Source: Variovorax sp. Root473 (lineage in GTDB: Bacteria > Pseudomonadota > Gammaproteobacteria > Burkholderiales > Burkholderiaceae_C). From it: 64,000 bases of DNA. Shown here one piece after another: positions 48,486-56,833 of this stretch. The notes below the pieces were generated by a model. It was given only the letters and a program-made list of their open reading frames with translations, searched no databases and was not told where the DNA came from. The DNA is taken from assembly GCF_001426505.1 (NCBI RefSeq), contig NZ_LMEV01000017.1, forward strand, positions 160,400-224,399, written 5' to 3'. The position numbers and the translations under genes are program-made. Positions within the stretch are counted from its first letter, which is position 1, and every line of letters begins with the position of its first letter.

Positions 48486-49445
48486 TCACTCCGCCACGAT
48501 GCCTGCGGTCTTGATGATCTGCCCCCAGCGTTCCAGCTCGGCCTGCTGAAACTTCCCCAGTTCCTCGGGGCTCGACAGCGACACTTCCATGCCCGCCTGC
48601 TCGGCTGCGTTGCGTACGGCGGGCGCCTTCATCGCGGCCTGCATCAACGTGTTCAGGCGGCTCACGACAGGCGCCGGCGTGGCTGCGGGCGCATAGAGCG
48701 CGTTCCAGTAGCCGAACTCATAGCCCTTGAGCGACTCGGCAACCGTGGGCGTGCCCGGCACGAGCGACAGGCGCTTCGGGCTGGTCAGGCCCAGCGCGCG
48801 CAGCTTGCCGGCCTTGACCTGTGGCAAGGTCGTGGCGAGGTCGGCGATCATCAGGTCGGTCTGACCGGCCACGAGGTCGATCACCGCCGGCGGGTTGGCC
48901 TTGTAGGGCACGTAGTTGAACTTCGTTCCCGTCATCTGCTGGAACAGCTCGGTGGCAACCTGCGCGGACGAGCTGCCCGAGCCGTAGTTGAGCTTGCCCG
49001 GCGACGCCTTGGCCAGCGCAATCAATTCCGCCACGTTGTTCGCCTTGACTTGCGGGTTCACCACCAGCAGCTGGTAGCCCTTGGCCAGCAAGGCGACGGG
49101 CGCGAAGTCCTTGATGGGGTCGTACGAGAGTTTCTTCTGCAGGTGCGGGTTGGCGGCCTGCGTGGTGTTGGTGGTCATGAACACGGTGTAGCCGTCGGGC
49201 TGCGCGCGCGATGCGAACTGCGCGGCGATGCCGCCGAAGGCGCCGGGCCGGTTGTCGACGATCACCGACTGGCCGGTCGCCTTCGTCACTTCCAGGGCCA
49301 CGGCGCGCGCCAGGCCGTCGGTGGCGCTGCCGGCACTCGAGCCCACGACGATGGTGAGCGGGCGTGCAGGAAAATCCTGGGCGATGGCCACGCCACCGTT
49401 CAGCGAAAGGAGGGCGGCGAGGGCGAGCAGAGATCGGCGGTTCAT
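48486..49445 (-). CDS. Bug/TctC family tripartite tricarboxylate-type binding protein
   Basis: A 319-residue periplasmic binding protein with signal peptide (cleavage near VAIAQDFP). It has the family motifs PLTIVVGSSAGSATDGLAR, VDNRPGAFGGIAA and PYKANPPAVIDLVAGQTDLM. Such proteins are greatly expanded in Bordetella, Cupriavidus and Variovorax and bind carboxylates for TctAB-type transporters. It lies 68 nt after a DapA-family gene on the same strand. Confidence 0.9.
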   Translation of the reverse strand: MNRRSLLALAALLSLNGGVAIAQDFPARPLTIVVGSSAGSATDGLARAVALEVTKATGQSVIVDNRPGAFGGIAAQFASRAQPDGYTVFMTTNTTQAANPHLQKKLSYDPIKDFAPVALLAKGYQLLVVNPQVKANNVAELIALAKASPGKLNYGSGSSSAQVATELFQQMTGTKFNYVPYKANPPAVIDLVAGQTDLMIADLATTLPQVKAGKLRALGLTSPKRLSLVPGTPTVAESLKGYEFGYWNALYAPAATPAPVVSRLNTLMQAAMKAPAVRNAAEQAGMEVSLSSPEELGKFQQAELERWGQIIKTAGIVAE

Positions 49446-49513
49446 GGTTTGTCTTTGATGGTTGTGGGAAAGCTTCGAACCGCGGTGCCGCGCCGGCACC
49501 GCGAGGGGACCGG

Positions 49514-50431
49514 TCAGCGCAGCAGGTTCCAGCCCGACATCAGCGCGTGCAGCTGCCGCTGCTGGCTGTCCGACAGGGGCCACGCGGACGGGGCACGCGC
49601 CGCGCCGCAGTCGTTGCCCATCATCTGCAGCGCGGTCTTCACCACGGTCACGTTGGTGCCGTTGTTTTCCTGGGCGCGCAGTTCTTCGAAGGGCAGCATC
49701 TCCTCGATGAGCCGCATGGCCTGCCGGTAGTCGGCCGCCTCAAGCGCCTGGTAGATGGCGACCGAGCGCTCCGGCCGCACGTTGATGAGGCCCGACGTGA
49801 AGCCGCGCGCACCCACCGCATACAGCGGCGGCGCCCAGACTTCCGCCAGTCCGCCGACCCAGGCCAGCCCGAGATCGGCGGTGCGGCGCATGGCTTCGGC
49901 GAGCACCAGCGGCGTGGGCGATGCCCACTTCACGCCGACGATCTGCGGAATGCGGCAGAGCTCCTCGATCGCGGCCAGGCCGATGGCCTCGTTGCGCAGG
50001 TAGAGCACGAGCGGCAGGCCGTCGGCCGCGTCGGCGATCTGGCGCAGGTAGGCGACCACGCCGCGCGGTGCCACGAACGGATCGGGCGGCTGGTGGACCA
50101 TCAAGGCATCGGCGCCGGCCTTGCGCGAGGCGCGGGCCAAAGCGCAAGCTTCGTGCACGCTGCGGCCCACGCCGGCCAGAAGCGGCGCGCGTCCGCCGAT
50201 GCACTCGGCCGCGACATGCACCATCTGCTCGGCTTCATGCGCCTGCAGGCCGTAGAACTCGCTCGTGTTGCCGTTGGCCACGAGCACGTGCACGCCGGCA
50301 TCGATCGCGCGGTCGACCACGACGTTCAGGCGCGAAGGCGCCAGCGTGTCGTCGGCATCGAAGGGCGTGACCAGGATGCCCGAAATGCCGTGGAGCGCAG
50401 CGCGCAGCGCCGCGCCGTGAAAATGACTCAT
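49514..50431 (-). CDS. Dihydrodipicolinate synthase/N-acetylneuraminate lyase family protein
   Basis: A 305-residue class I aldolase-fold protein. GILVTPFDADDTL, NGNTSEFYGL and the Schiff-base lysine in VGVKWAS are present. The usual YNxP tyrosine segment reads VLYLRNEAIG, suggesting a dehydratase/aldolase for sugar acids rather than DapA itself. ATG 50431 gives the family N-terminus. It is paired with a TctC-type binding protein and a divergent LysR gene, so uptake and breakdown of one carboxylate is a reasonable reading. Confidence 0.87.
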   Translation of the reverse strand: MSHFHGAALRAALHGISGILVTPFDADDTLAPSRLNVVVDRAIDAGVHVLVANGNTSEFYGLQAHEAEQMVHVAAECIGGRAPLLAGVGRSVHEACALARASRKAGADALMVHQPPDPFVAPRGVVAYLRQIADAADGLPLVLYLRNEAIGLAAIEELCRIPQIVGVKWASPTPLVLAEAMRRTADLGLAWVGGLAEVWAPPLYAVGARGFTSGLINVRPERSVAIYQALEAADYRQAMRLIEEMLPFEELRAQENNGTNVTVVKTALQMMGNDCGAARAPSAWPLSDSQQRQLHALMSGWNLLR

Positions 50432-50537
50432 CTGGTTGTCCCGAGGTGGAGTGACGGAGAAAGCGGCTACTCTAGAAGTCACCTGAAGCAGCGTCCAATC
50501 CATACACGGGATGCTGCAATCCAAGAATTGAATCGCC

Positions 50538-51440
50538 GTGTTCCAGCTGACCCAACTCCGATGCTTTGTGGCCGTGGCCACCGAACTTCACTTCGGACGT
50601 GCGGCCGTCTCGCTGAACATGACCCAGCCGCCCCTCACGCGCCAGATCCAGCTGCTGGAGCACGAACTCGGCGTGCTGCTGCTCGAGCGTTCGGGCGGCA
50701 ACGTGCGGCTCACGCCCGCGGGTGTCGTGTTCCTGCGCGAGGCCGAAGACATCCTGCGCCGCAGCCAGTCTGCCGCGCTGGCCGCGCGCCGTGCGATGCG
50801 CGCCGATGCCGGTTGCGTGACGATGGGCTTCATTCCCGCGGCGAGCTTCACACTGCTGCCGCAGCTGCTGGCGTCAGTGCAGGCGCAACTGCCCGACGTG
50901 CAGATCGTGCTGCGCGAGATGCAGACGCTCGACCAGCTCGAGGCGATCGGCACCGACCGCATCGAGCTGGGCATCGTGCGGCCGTTCGCTCCGCGCAGCT
51001 TTGCCGAATCGGCCGCGATCTTTCGTGAACCCTTCGTGCTCGCGATGCCCTGCGGACACCGCCTGGCCGAACAGGCGTGCATGCGCCTGCCAGACCTGGA
51101 AGGCGAGGCCTTCATCCAGTTCTGTCCGTCGGAGTCGCGCTACCTCTACGAGCTGATTGCCGGCAGGCTGCGCGCGCAAGGCGTCGCACCCGAAACGGTG
51201 CAGACCTTGAGCCACACGCATTCGATCCTGGCGCTCGTGGATGCGGGCGTGGGCGTGGCGCTGGTGCCGCGCTCGGCGCAGAAGCTGGGCTACGCGGGCG
51301 TGTGCTTCAGGCCCTTGGACGCGGTCGACAGCTTCGATGTCGAGGTCCACCTGGCCTGGCGCCGCCGGGGCCGCCAGGGCGTGGTGGATGCGGTGCGCCT
51401 CCTGATTCAGCAGGCGTTCCCGGTGGCGACCACGCCGTAG
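50538..51440 (+). CDS. LysR family transcriptional regulator
   Basis: A 300-residue LysR regulator, GTG start. The helix-turn-helix reads HFGRAAVSLNMTQPPLTRQ and the effector domain starts CVTMGFIPAAS. It is divergent from the DapA-family/TctC pair across a 106-nt gap, the standard position for a LysR activator of that cluster. BenM/CatM-like by general pattern. Confidence 0.9.
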   Translation: MFQLTQLRCFVAVATELHFGRAAVSLNMTQPPLTRQIQLLEHELGVLLLERSGGNVRLTPAGVVFLREAEDILRRSQSAALAARRAMRADAGCVTMGFIPAASFTLLPQLLASVQAQLPDVQIVLREMQTLDQLEAIGTDRIELGIVRPFAPRSFAESAAIFREPFVLAMPCGHRLAEQACMRLPDLEGEAFIQFCPSESRYLYELIAGRLRAQGVAPETVQTLSHTHSILALVDAGVGVALVPRSAQKLGYAGVCFRPLDAVDSFDVEVHLAWRRRGRQGVVDAVRLLIQQAFPVATTP

Positions 51441-51936
51441 CCGCTGGCACGCATGCGCTCAATCGAGCGTGATGTTCATGGCCTTCACGTCGCGCGTCGC
51501 CAGCGCGTGAGGCGGCGCAACGCACCACGGGCAGAAATCGTCGAGGCCGTCGCGCAGCAGTTTCTCGCGGCGATGGCGAAGGACGCAAAGCCCTAGTCCT
51601 CAGGGTCCAAAGGGCCGGCCAACAACCCGAGCACGAACCCGCCGAGGACGACGGCCAGGGTCAGGATCAGCGATGCCTCTGCGATGAATCTCATGGTGTC
51701 ATGCAATGAGTCTCCCCCTCACGGTGTGCCGTGCCATTGAACGTGCGTTCGCTGACCGGCGGCTGAGTGCGGAAGCAAGAAGGGGTTTTGTGCAGGGCTT
51801 CAGCCAGGCTTCAGGTTCGGCGCCGATACTGGCGTGGACGGCCTTCTGGCGTTGGTAGAGGAGGCTTCGGCACCCGCCCTTTGCGGTGGTTCCTCGAAGC
51901 CGGAGGTCGTCACAGTTTTTTCGTGAACACGCGGCT
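51441..51936. other. 496-nt gap with a miniprotein and structured sequence
   Basis: This gap holds one plausible 33-residue membrane protein gene (51593-51694). It also holds a minus-strand open stretch ending at 51460 with a CPWC motif but no usable start codon. An imperfect stem (GGCTTCG at 51863-51869 with CGAAGCC at 51895-51901, enclosing a smaller hairpin) lies 35 nt beyond the stop of the OmpR-like gene. It may terminate that transcript, although no T-run is present. Confidence 0.5.
51593..51694 (-). CDS. Predicted single-span membrane miniprotein (33 aa)
   Basis: ATG to TAG encodes 33 residues beginning MRFIAEASLILTLAVVLGGF and ending GLLAGPLDPED. A ~20-residue hydrophobic span sits between a charged start and an acidic tail. 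No clear ribosome binding site is visible, so coding status rests on composition only. No known family recognised. Confidence 0.35.
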   Translation of the reverse strand: MRFIAEASLILTLAVVLGGFVLGLLAGPLDPED

Positions 51937-52782
51937 TCATGCGCGCGCGCTTTCGCCGAGCCACACCGGCTCGTTCGATGTGTCGGGGAAGTCGGCGGTG
52001 TCGACCAGCGAGGCGTCATCGCCTTCACCGGCTCTCGACGCGCACCGCGCCGCCGGCGCCATGTGCCGCAGCTCGTAGCCCCGCCCATACACCGACACCA
52101 GCACGAACTCCCCGCCCTTGTGCAGCGACAGCTTGCGGCGGATGCTCGCCACGCAACAGTCCAGCGTGCGGCTCGTGCGTTCGATGCGCGCGTCCACCCA
52201 CAGCGAGGCCAGCAGCCAGTCGCGCGCCAGCAGGCGGCCCGCATTGCGGAACAGCAGCAACGCCAGTTCGAACTCGCGCGGTTTCAATCGCACTTCGACG
52301 CCATGGCACACCACCACGCGGCGCTCGCCGAGGAAGCGGTAGTCACCAAAACACGCGGCCGTGGCTTGCGGGTCCAGCAAGGTCCGGTTGCGCCGCAGCG
52401 ATTCGCGCACGCGCAGTTCGACCTCGAACTCGTCGACCGGCAGCACCGCGAAATCGACGCTGACGCCTTTGGCTTCGCTGCCCGCGGCCGACAGCACATC
52501 GACCAGCAGGTCGCGCTGCGAGGCGCGCGCCACCACAAAAATGGGAATGTGCAGCGCGCGGCACATCGCCGTGAGGATCGGCCATGCGCCCTCGTCCTTC
52601 AGCACGACCAGCAGCAGGCCGAACTGCAGGCCTTGCGTGAGCGCCAGCAGGAAGTCGGGGCTGTCATCGAAGGCGACGGGGTCGCAGCCCATCAGGCGCA
52701 GGCGGTTGCCCCAGCCGGCCTCTTGCGCTTCGTCGCAACCGACCATCGCAATGCGGTGCGCACCCTGCTGCGAGGCCATCAT
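51937..52782 (-). CDS. OmpR-type winged-helix regulator with degenerate receiver
   Basis: A 281-residue protein. The C-terminal Trans_reg_C winged helix is intact (FELALLLFRNAGRLLARDWLL, RTLDCCVASIRRKL, VYGRGYEL). The N-terminal receiver keeps the fold pattern, but the phospho-acceptor Asp is missing (strand reads GLLLVVLKDEG) and the switch Lys is replaced (VLPVDEFEVELR). It is therefore an atypical response regulator that probably works without phosphorylation. No kinase is adjacent. It lies next to the flgNM genes, with the YadA-anchor gene in between. Target unknown. Start 52782 or 52779. Confidence 0.85.
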   Translation of the reverse strand: MMASQQGAHRIAMVGCDEAQEAGWGNRLRLMGCDPVAFDDSPDFLLALTQGLQFGLLLVVLKDEGAWPILTAMCRALHIPIFVVARASQRDLLVDVLSAAGSEAKGVSVDFAVLPVDEFEVELRVRESLRRNRTLLDPQATAACFGDYRFLGERRVVVCHGVEVRLKPREFELALLLFRNAGRLLARDWLLASLWVDARIERTSRTLDCCVASIRRKLSLHKGGEFVLVSVYGRGYELRHMAPAARCASRAGEGDDASLVDTADFPDTSNEPVWLGESARA

Positions 52783-52899
52783 GCGCGGGCTCCCGGGCTG
52801 GCGACCTTCTCGCGAGGGGACATTGGCGTGGAAGGAGAAGTCATGTCGGTGGCATCCATGCGAAGGTGGTGAAGGGCGTCCCGGGGCGATGGCATGGCG

Positions 52900-53331
52900 T
52901 CAGGGGCGGGCGGCGGCGGTGCTGCGCGGCAGCTTCCAGCCGATGCCCGCGTTGAAGCCCCACTCCCGGCCCGTGCTCGACACCGCCATGCCCCAGGCCG
53001 TGTCGCCGTCGCCCGACGTGCGCTTGAAGCCCAGCGATGCGGCCGTGTAGCCCCGGTAGTTGCCGAAGGCCAGGCCGATCGACTGTTCGCCCGGGCGGTA
53101 CGTTGGCACGTAGGCGGCCGACATCGCAATGGCCATGGCCGCGCCCGAATACGCGATGCGCGCCCTGTCACCGACGGCTGTGCGCACCGGGTGCAGCTGG
53201 CCCAGGTTGATGGCGTCGTCCGGGCGCACGGCGGGTGCGAGCTCGAAGGCATGGGCACCGGCGCACGCGAGCCACAGCAGCACGAGCGGGATCGCGGTGC
53301 GTGCGGGTGCGAAGCGTGTGGATGCGTTCAC
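52900..53331 (-). CDS. Secreted YadA-anchor-like protein without passenger
   Basis: A 143-residue protein with a signal peptide (cleavage near AGAHAFEL). Its C-terminal ~70 residues resemble the trimeric autotransporter membrane anchor (IAYSGAAMAIAMSAAYVPTY, GLAFGNYRGYTAASLGF, WGFNAGIGWKL). The short region before it has no visible head or stalk repeats. Normal YadA-family adhesins are far longer. It may be an outer-membrane beta-barrel remnant or a minimal trimeric pore. It lies 8 nt after flgN on the same strand. Confidence 0.75.
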   Translation of the reverse strand: MNASTRFAPARTAIPLVLLWLACAGAHAFELAPAVRPDDAINLGQLHPVRTAVGDRARIAYSGAAMAIAMSAAYVPTYRPGEQSIGLAFGNYRGYTAASLGFKRTSGDGDTAWGMAVSSTGREWGFNAGIGWKLPRSTAAARP

Positions 53332-53339
53332 GGGACTGC

Positions 53340-53795
53340 TCAGCCGGCGGCCAGCCGGGTGCCCGCGCCGGGCTGCGTCTTGCGCACGCCGTCAGGGCCG
53401 TAGAAAGGTTGGGCGCGCGCCTGCAGGAAATGCAGCGCCTGCTGCGTGAAGTCCAGGTGCGCGTAGACCAGCGTGCCGTTGTGCAGGTTGCGGTTGCGCG
53501 CGTCTTCGGCGAGCGCGAGCAGTGCGCGCCAGGCCTGGCGCGTCGGCGCACCGCCCGCGGTAGCGGCGGCATCCGCACCCGCGCGGCCGGGCGCAAAGCC
53601 CAGCGCCGCCTGCAGCGATTCGCGCTGCTGGTCGAGTTCGGCCATGCGGTCCAGCAGCGCGGTCTTGCGAACGGCGATGGCGTTCAGTGCGTCGAAGGTG
53701 CTGTCCGACATGGCCTGCGCCTCCTCGTCCAGCACCGCGAGGAAGTCCTCGATGCAGCCCGCTTCCGCACGCAGCTGTGCCAGCAACGTGGTCAT
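53340..53795 (-). CDS. flgN: Flagellar export chaperone FlgN
   Basis: A 151-residue helical protein with an N-terminal coiled-coil FlgN pattern (AGCIEDFLAVLDEEAQAM, LDRMAELDQQRESL) and the C-terminal helix with GPDG. FlgN chaperones the hook-filament junction proteins FlgK and FlgL. Recognition is strengthened by 4-nt overlap with flgM. Confidence 0.88.
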   Translation of the reverse strand: MTTLLAQLRAEAGCIEDFLAVLDEEAQAMSDSTFDALNAIAVRKTALLDRMAELDQQRESLQAALGFAPGRAGADAAATAGGAPTRQAWRALLALAEDARNRNLHNGTLVYAHLDFTQQALHFLQARAQPFYGPDGVRKTQPGAGTRLAAG

Positions 53796-54088
53796 GCCTC
53801 GCCCTTCGGTGCGAGCAGCTCGCGCACGCTGGCCAGCAGGCCGTCGGCGATGCGCTCGGGGCGGATCTCGTAGCGGCCGGCGCGGATGTCCTCGCGGATC
53901 GCGGCCACGCGCGCGGCGTCGAAATCGCTGCCCCCCACGGCGGCGGGCATCGCATGGACGAGCGCGGAGGTCGGTGCGGCATTCCCGGTGCGTTGCGCGG
54001 CCTCGGCGGACGTCGACGGCGCCGGCGCGCCCGGTGCCGGGGTGCGATGCAGGGGCATGGCCGAAGGGGCGGTGGGATCGATTTTCAA
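53792..54088 (-). CDS. flgM: Anti-sigma-28 factor FlgM
   Basis: A 98-residue FlgM. The Pro/Ala-rich disordered N-terminus is followed by the sigma-28-binding C-terminal helices (FDAARVAAIREDIRAGRYEI and IADGLLASVREL). It holds FliA inactive until exported through the completed hook. The start is TTG (54088) with a GAGGA site 6 nt upstream. A sigma-28 promoter lies 26 nt upstream, so FlgM is made from a class 3 promoter. Confidence 0.93.
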   Translation of the reverse strand: MKIDPTAPSAMPLHRTPAPGAPAPSTSAEAAQRTGNAAPTSALVHAMPAAVGGSDFDAARVAAIREDIRAGRYEIRPERIADGLLASVRELLAPKGEA

Positions 54089-54113
54089 GGTGATTCCTCA
54101 GGGGCTGACCCGT

Positions 54114-54140
54114 ATATCGGCAGCCGGGGCGAGAACTTTA
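54114..54140 (-). promoter_or_regulatory. Sigma-28 (FliA) promoter of flgM-flgN
   Basis: On the minus strand TAAAGTTC (54133-54140), an 11-nt spacer and GCCGATAT (54114-54121) match the FliA consensus TAAAGTTT-N11-GCCGATAA at 14 of 16 defined positions, in the correct position for flgM. Confidence 0.88.
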
Positions 54141-54170
54141 GGAAGGGCGTGCATGAAGCCTGCGAGGCCG

Positions 54171-54869
54171 CTACTGCACCAGCCGGACCTGTCCTTCCTC
54201 GTCGGCCACGCCGCGGATCACCCGGCCGTCCAGGGTCTTGGCCTGCACCACCGCGCCCACCGCGGCGCCGCTCAGGGCCTTGCCCTCGGTGCTGACGACA
54301 AAGCCCGCGCCCTGCGCCACCACCTTCACGGCCTGGCCCTGCCGGATCACGGCAACGCCGCGCAGCAGTTCCTTGCGGATCGGCGCGCCTGGGGCCACGC
54401 GGTTGGCGCTCACCATTCCGGCCAGCTCGGCCGCGCTGGTGACCACCGAGCGCGGCAGCCGCGTGAGGTCGCCGGTGCGCTCGACCACGTCGCCGGCGCC
54501 CAGCGCGCGGCCCGCGTCGATGGCGTGCGCAGCCACCAGGTAGCGGCCTTGCACCGCAACGCGCGCCTGCACGAAGCGCGTCCACGGCCGCTCGGCATGG
54601 CAGCGCACGCCGACCGAGATGCGGCCCCAGGGCGTGACACCCGGCGGCAGGAACACCTCGGGCGCGTCGCAGGGCGGCAGCGCCGACGTGCCACGCCCTT
54701 CGAGGCTGACCGTCACCTGGCCCGGCAACCCGGCGCTCTGCACCTGGAGGTAGGTTTCGACGGCCGTCGCTGCCGTGTCGCCTGCAAGCGCACCGGTCGA
54801 CATCGCGCACGCCAGCCCCATCGCACAGGCGGTGCAAAGCAGGCGTCGGCGAAGCGGCAAGAGGGTCAT
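54171..54869 (-). CDS. flgA: Flagellar basal body P-ring formation chaperone FlgA
   Basis: A 232-residue periplasmic chaperone with signal peptide (MTLLPLRRRLLC to TGALAGD). A SAF-domain region (VVAQGAGFVVSTEGKALSG) and the C-terminal KTLDGRVIRGVA are typical of FlgA, which helps FlgI assemble the P ring. Start ATG 54869. Divergent from flgBCDEFGHIJ across 231 nt in which I find no clear sigma-54 or sigma-28 site. Confidence 0.92.
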   Translation of the reverse strand: MTLLPLRRRLLCTACAMGLACAMSTGALAGDTAATAVETYLQVQSAGLPGQVTVSLEGRGTSALPPCDAPEVFLPPGVTPWGRISVGVRCHAERPWTRFVQARVAVQGRYLVAAHAIDAGRALGAGDVVERTGDLTRLPRSVVTSAAELAGMVSANRVAPGAPIRKELLRGVAVIRQGQAVKVVAQGAGFVVSTEGKALSGAAVGAVVQAKTLDGRVIRGVADEEGQVRLVQ

Positions 54870-55100
54870 CGAAGGCGAAAGAAGTGGGCAAAAAATCGAA
54901 GGCGCCGGTGCAAGGAAGCCGTATCGAAGCCACAGCCGGCGCCCATGGATTCTTATGAATTTGCCCTGTCGGCGAAGGTGCGAGCAGCAGGCGAAACCCC
55001 CCTTTGTTCGGGCGATTGCCAACGCGTGGCATGCATAGACTCGCTTTCCATCGGTCGCTGCGCCCCGTGCACTGGCGACGCCTCAACAGATGGAACAAAG

Positions 55101-55508
55101 ATGATCGACAAGCTGGATGCGGCGTTTCGCTTCCACCGCGAAGCGCTCCATCTCCGGGCAGAACGCCAGGAGGTGCTCGCGGCCAACATCGCCCATGCCG
55201 ACACGCCGCACTACAAGGCGCGCGACTTCGACTTCGGCGCGCGCCTGAGCGAGGCCGTCGAGCGCGGCCGCACATCGTCGTCGGTGTCGATGGCCACCAC
55301 CTCGTCGCGCCATCTCGCGGGCCAGGCGCAGGCCACGGCCGGCCACGACCTGCAATACCGCGTGCCGCACCAGTCCAGCCTCGACGGCAACACCGTCGAG
55401 ATGGACGTCGAGCGCGTCGCCTTCGCCGACAACGCGCTGCGCTACGAGTCGAACCTGACGCTCATCAACGCCAAGATCAAGTCACTCCTGTCGGCGGTGC
55501 AGCCATGA
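55101..55508 (+). CDS. flgB: Flagellar basal body rod protein FlgB
   Basis: A 135-residue proximal rod protein. The N-terminal rod motif is [21 protein letters not shown] and the C-terminal helix is [20 protein letters not shown]. Its ATG follows AGATGGAACAAAG. First gene of the flgBCDEFGHIJ series. Overlaps flgC by ATGA. Confidence 0.95.
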   Translation: MIDKLDAAFRFHREALHLRAERQEVLAANIAHADTPHYKARDFDFGARLSEAVERGRTSSSVSMATTSSRHLAGQAQATAGHDLQYRVPHQSSLDGNTVEMDVERVAFADNALRYESNLTLINAKIKSLLSAVQP

Positions 55509-55900
55509 ACATCTTCGACGTGGCGGGCTCCGCCATGACCGCGCAGTCGCAGCGCATGAACGTGACCGCGAGCAACCTCGCCAACGCCGAGAGCGTGGCC
55601 GGCCCCGATGGCCAGCCCTACCGCGCCAGGCAGGTGGTGTTCGAGGTGGCGGCTTCGGGCCGGCGCGACATCGGCGGCGTCAAGGTGTCCGGCGTCATCG
55701 AAGACCCGTCGCCCGCGAAGCTGGTGTTCGACCCGAAGAGCCCGCACGCCAATGCGCAGGGCTACGTGGCGATGCCCAACGTCAACGTGGTCGAGGAGAT
55801 GACCAACATGATCTCGGCCTCGCGCAGCTACCAGGCCAACGTCGAGGTGCTCAACACGGCCAAGACGCTGATGGTCAAGACGCTGACCATCGGCCAGTAA
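55505..55900 (+). CDS. flgC: Flagellar basal body rod protein FlgC
   Basis: A 131-residue rod protein with N-terminal motif [19 protein letters not shown] and C-terminal [20 protein letters not shown], exported by the flagellar type III system without a cleaved signal. Translationally coupled to flgB. Confidence 0.96.
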   Translation: MNIFDVAGSAMTAQSQRMNVTASNLANAESVAGPDGQPYRARQVVFEVAASGRRDIGGVKVSGVIEDPSPAKLVFDPKSPHANAQGYVAMPNVNVVEEMTNMISASRSYQANVEVLNTAKTLMVKTLTIGQ

Positions 55901-55940
55901 CCCACGCACGCCCACCTCCCGCAGGAAGCACACAGACCCC

Positions 55941-56627
55941 ATGGCCCTTTCCGACACTTCGTCCATCAGCGGGCTGAACGCACCCACGGCGGCGAACAGC
56001 AACAACAACGTGTCCAGCGCCGACAGCGAGCAGCGCTTTCTCAAGCTGCTCGTCACGCAGTTGAACAACCAGGACCCGCTCAACCCGATGCAGAACGCCG
56101 AGCTCACCTCGCAGCTCGCGCAGATGAGCACCGTGAGCGGCATCGAGAAGCTCAACGCCACGCTCTCCGGCCTCGTCAACCAGTCCGGCGCCAGCCAACT
56201 GCTGCAGGCCACCTCGCTCATTGGCTACAACGTGCTGTCGCCCGGCGACGTGCTCACCACCACCAAGCCCGAGGATGGCAAGGAACCCGCCACGCAGGCC
56301 TTCGCCGTGCAGCTGCCGGGCACCGCCGCCGAGGTCGAGATCAAGATCGTCGACAGCACCGGCAAGGTGATCCGCACGCTCGACGCGGGCGCCATGAAGG
56401 AAGGCGTCAACGCCGTCACCTGGGACGGCAAGGACGACCTGGGCGTGGCGGCGCCGCCGGGCGCCTACCGCTTCACGGTCGATGCCAGCAACGACGGCAC
56501 GACGGTGAAGGCCGCCGCGCTCACCTTCTCGCAGGTGGCCGCCGTGAAGCAGGGCGCCGACGGCGTCACGCTCGAACTGGCCTCGGGCGCCAGCATCGGA
56601 CTGGGCGACGTGCGCCTGTTCCTCTGA
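55941..56627 (+). CDS. flgD: Flagellar hook assembly (cap) protein FlgD
   Basis: A 228-residue hook scaffolding protein. The conserved N-terminal region FLKLLVTQLNNQDPLNPMQNAELTSQLAQM directs export. The central Ig-like/tudor region is followed by VTWDGKDDLG. Caps the growing hook while FlgE polymerises. A large palindrome begins at its stop codon. Confidence 0.95.
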   Translation: MALSDTSSISGLNAPTAANSNNNVSSADSEQRFLKLLVTQLNNQDPLNPMQNAELTSQLAQMSTVSGIEKLNATLSGLVNQSGASQLLQATSLIGYNVLSPGDVLTTTKPEDGKEPATQAFAVQLPGTAAEVEIKIVDSTGKVIRTLDAGAMKEGVNAVTWDGKDDLGVAAPPGAYRFTVDASNDGTTVKAAALTFSQVAAVKQGADGVTLELASGASIGLGDVRLFL

Positions 56628-56749
56628 GAAGGTGTGAATAAACCTACTGCGCGTCCCGATCTCGCCTCTGCGGTCCTCACCGTACGCGTGTACGGCTCCG
56701 GTCCTCGATGCGACCTCGGGCCGCTCGCTACGGGTTCTTCACACCTTCT
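56627..56749. repeat. 123-nt imperfect palindrome between flgD and flgE
   Basis: Outer arms AGAAGGTGTGAA (56627-56638) and TTCACACCTTCT (56738-56749) are exact inverted repeats. Further inward, AACC/GGTT, a CCCGA match and a central CCGTAC-GCGT-GTACGG hairpin continue the symmetry with interruptions. The element fills most of the 206-nt flgD-flgE gap and could form a long stem in RNA or a cruciform in DNA. Confidence 0.8.
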
Positions 56750-56833
56750 GAGTCTTCGCATTCGTCTTCAGTGTGGCCTGCGCGGGCCGCGCCTTTCGCA
56801 CTCTTCTTCTTCGCATCGAACAAGGACCCTCTC

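Noticed and set aside
51460..51595. Minus-strand stretch encoding a CPWC motif near the LysR gene
   Set aside because: Open for about 45 codons but without ATG, GTG or TTG start after the preceding stop. It may be a decayed gene end.
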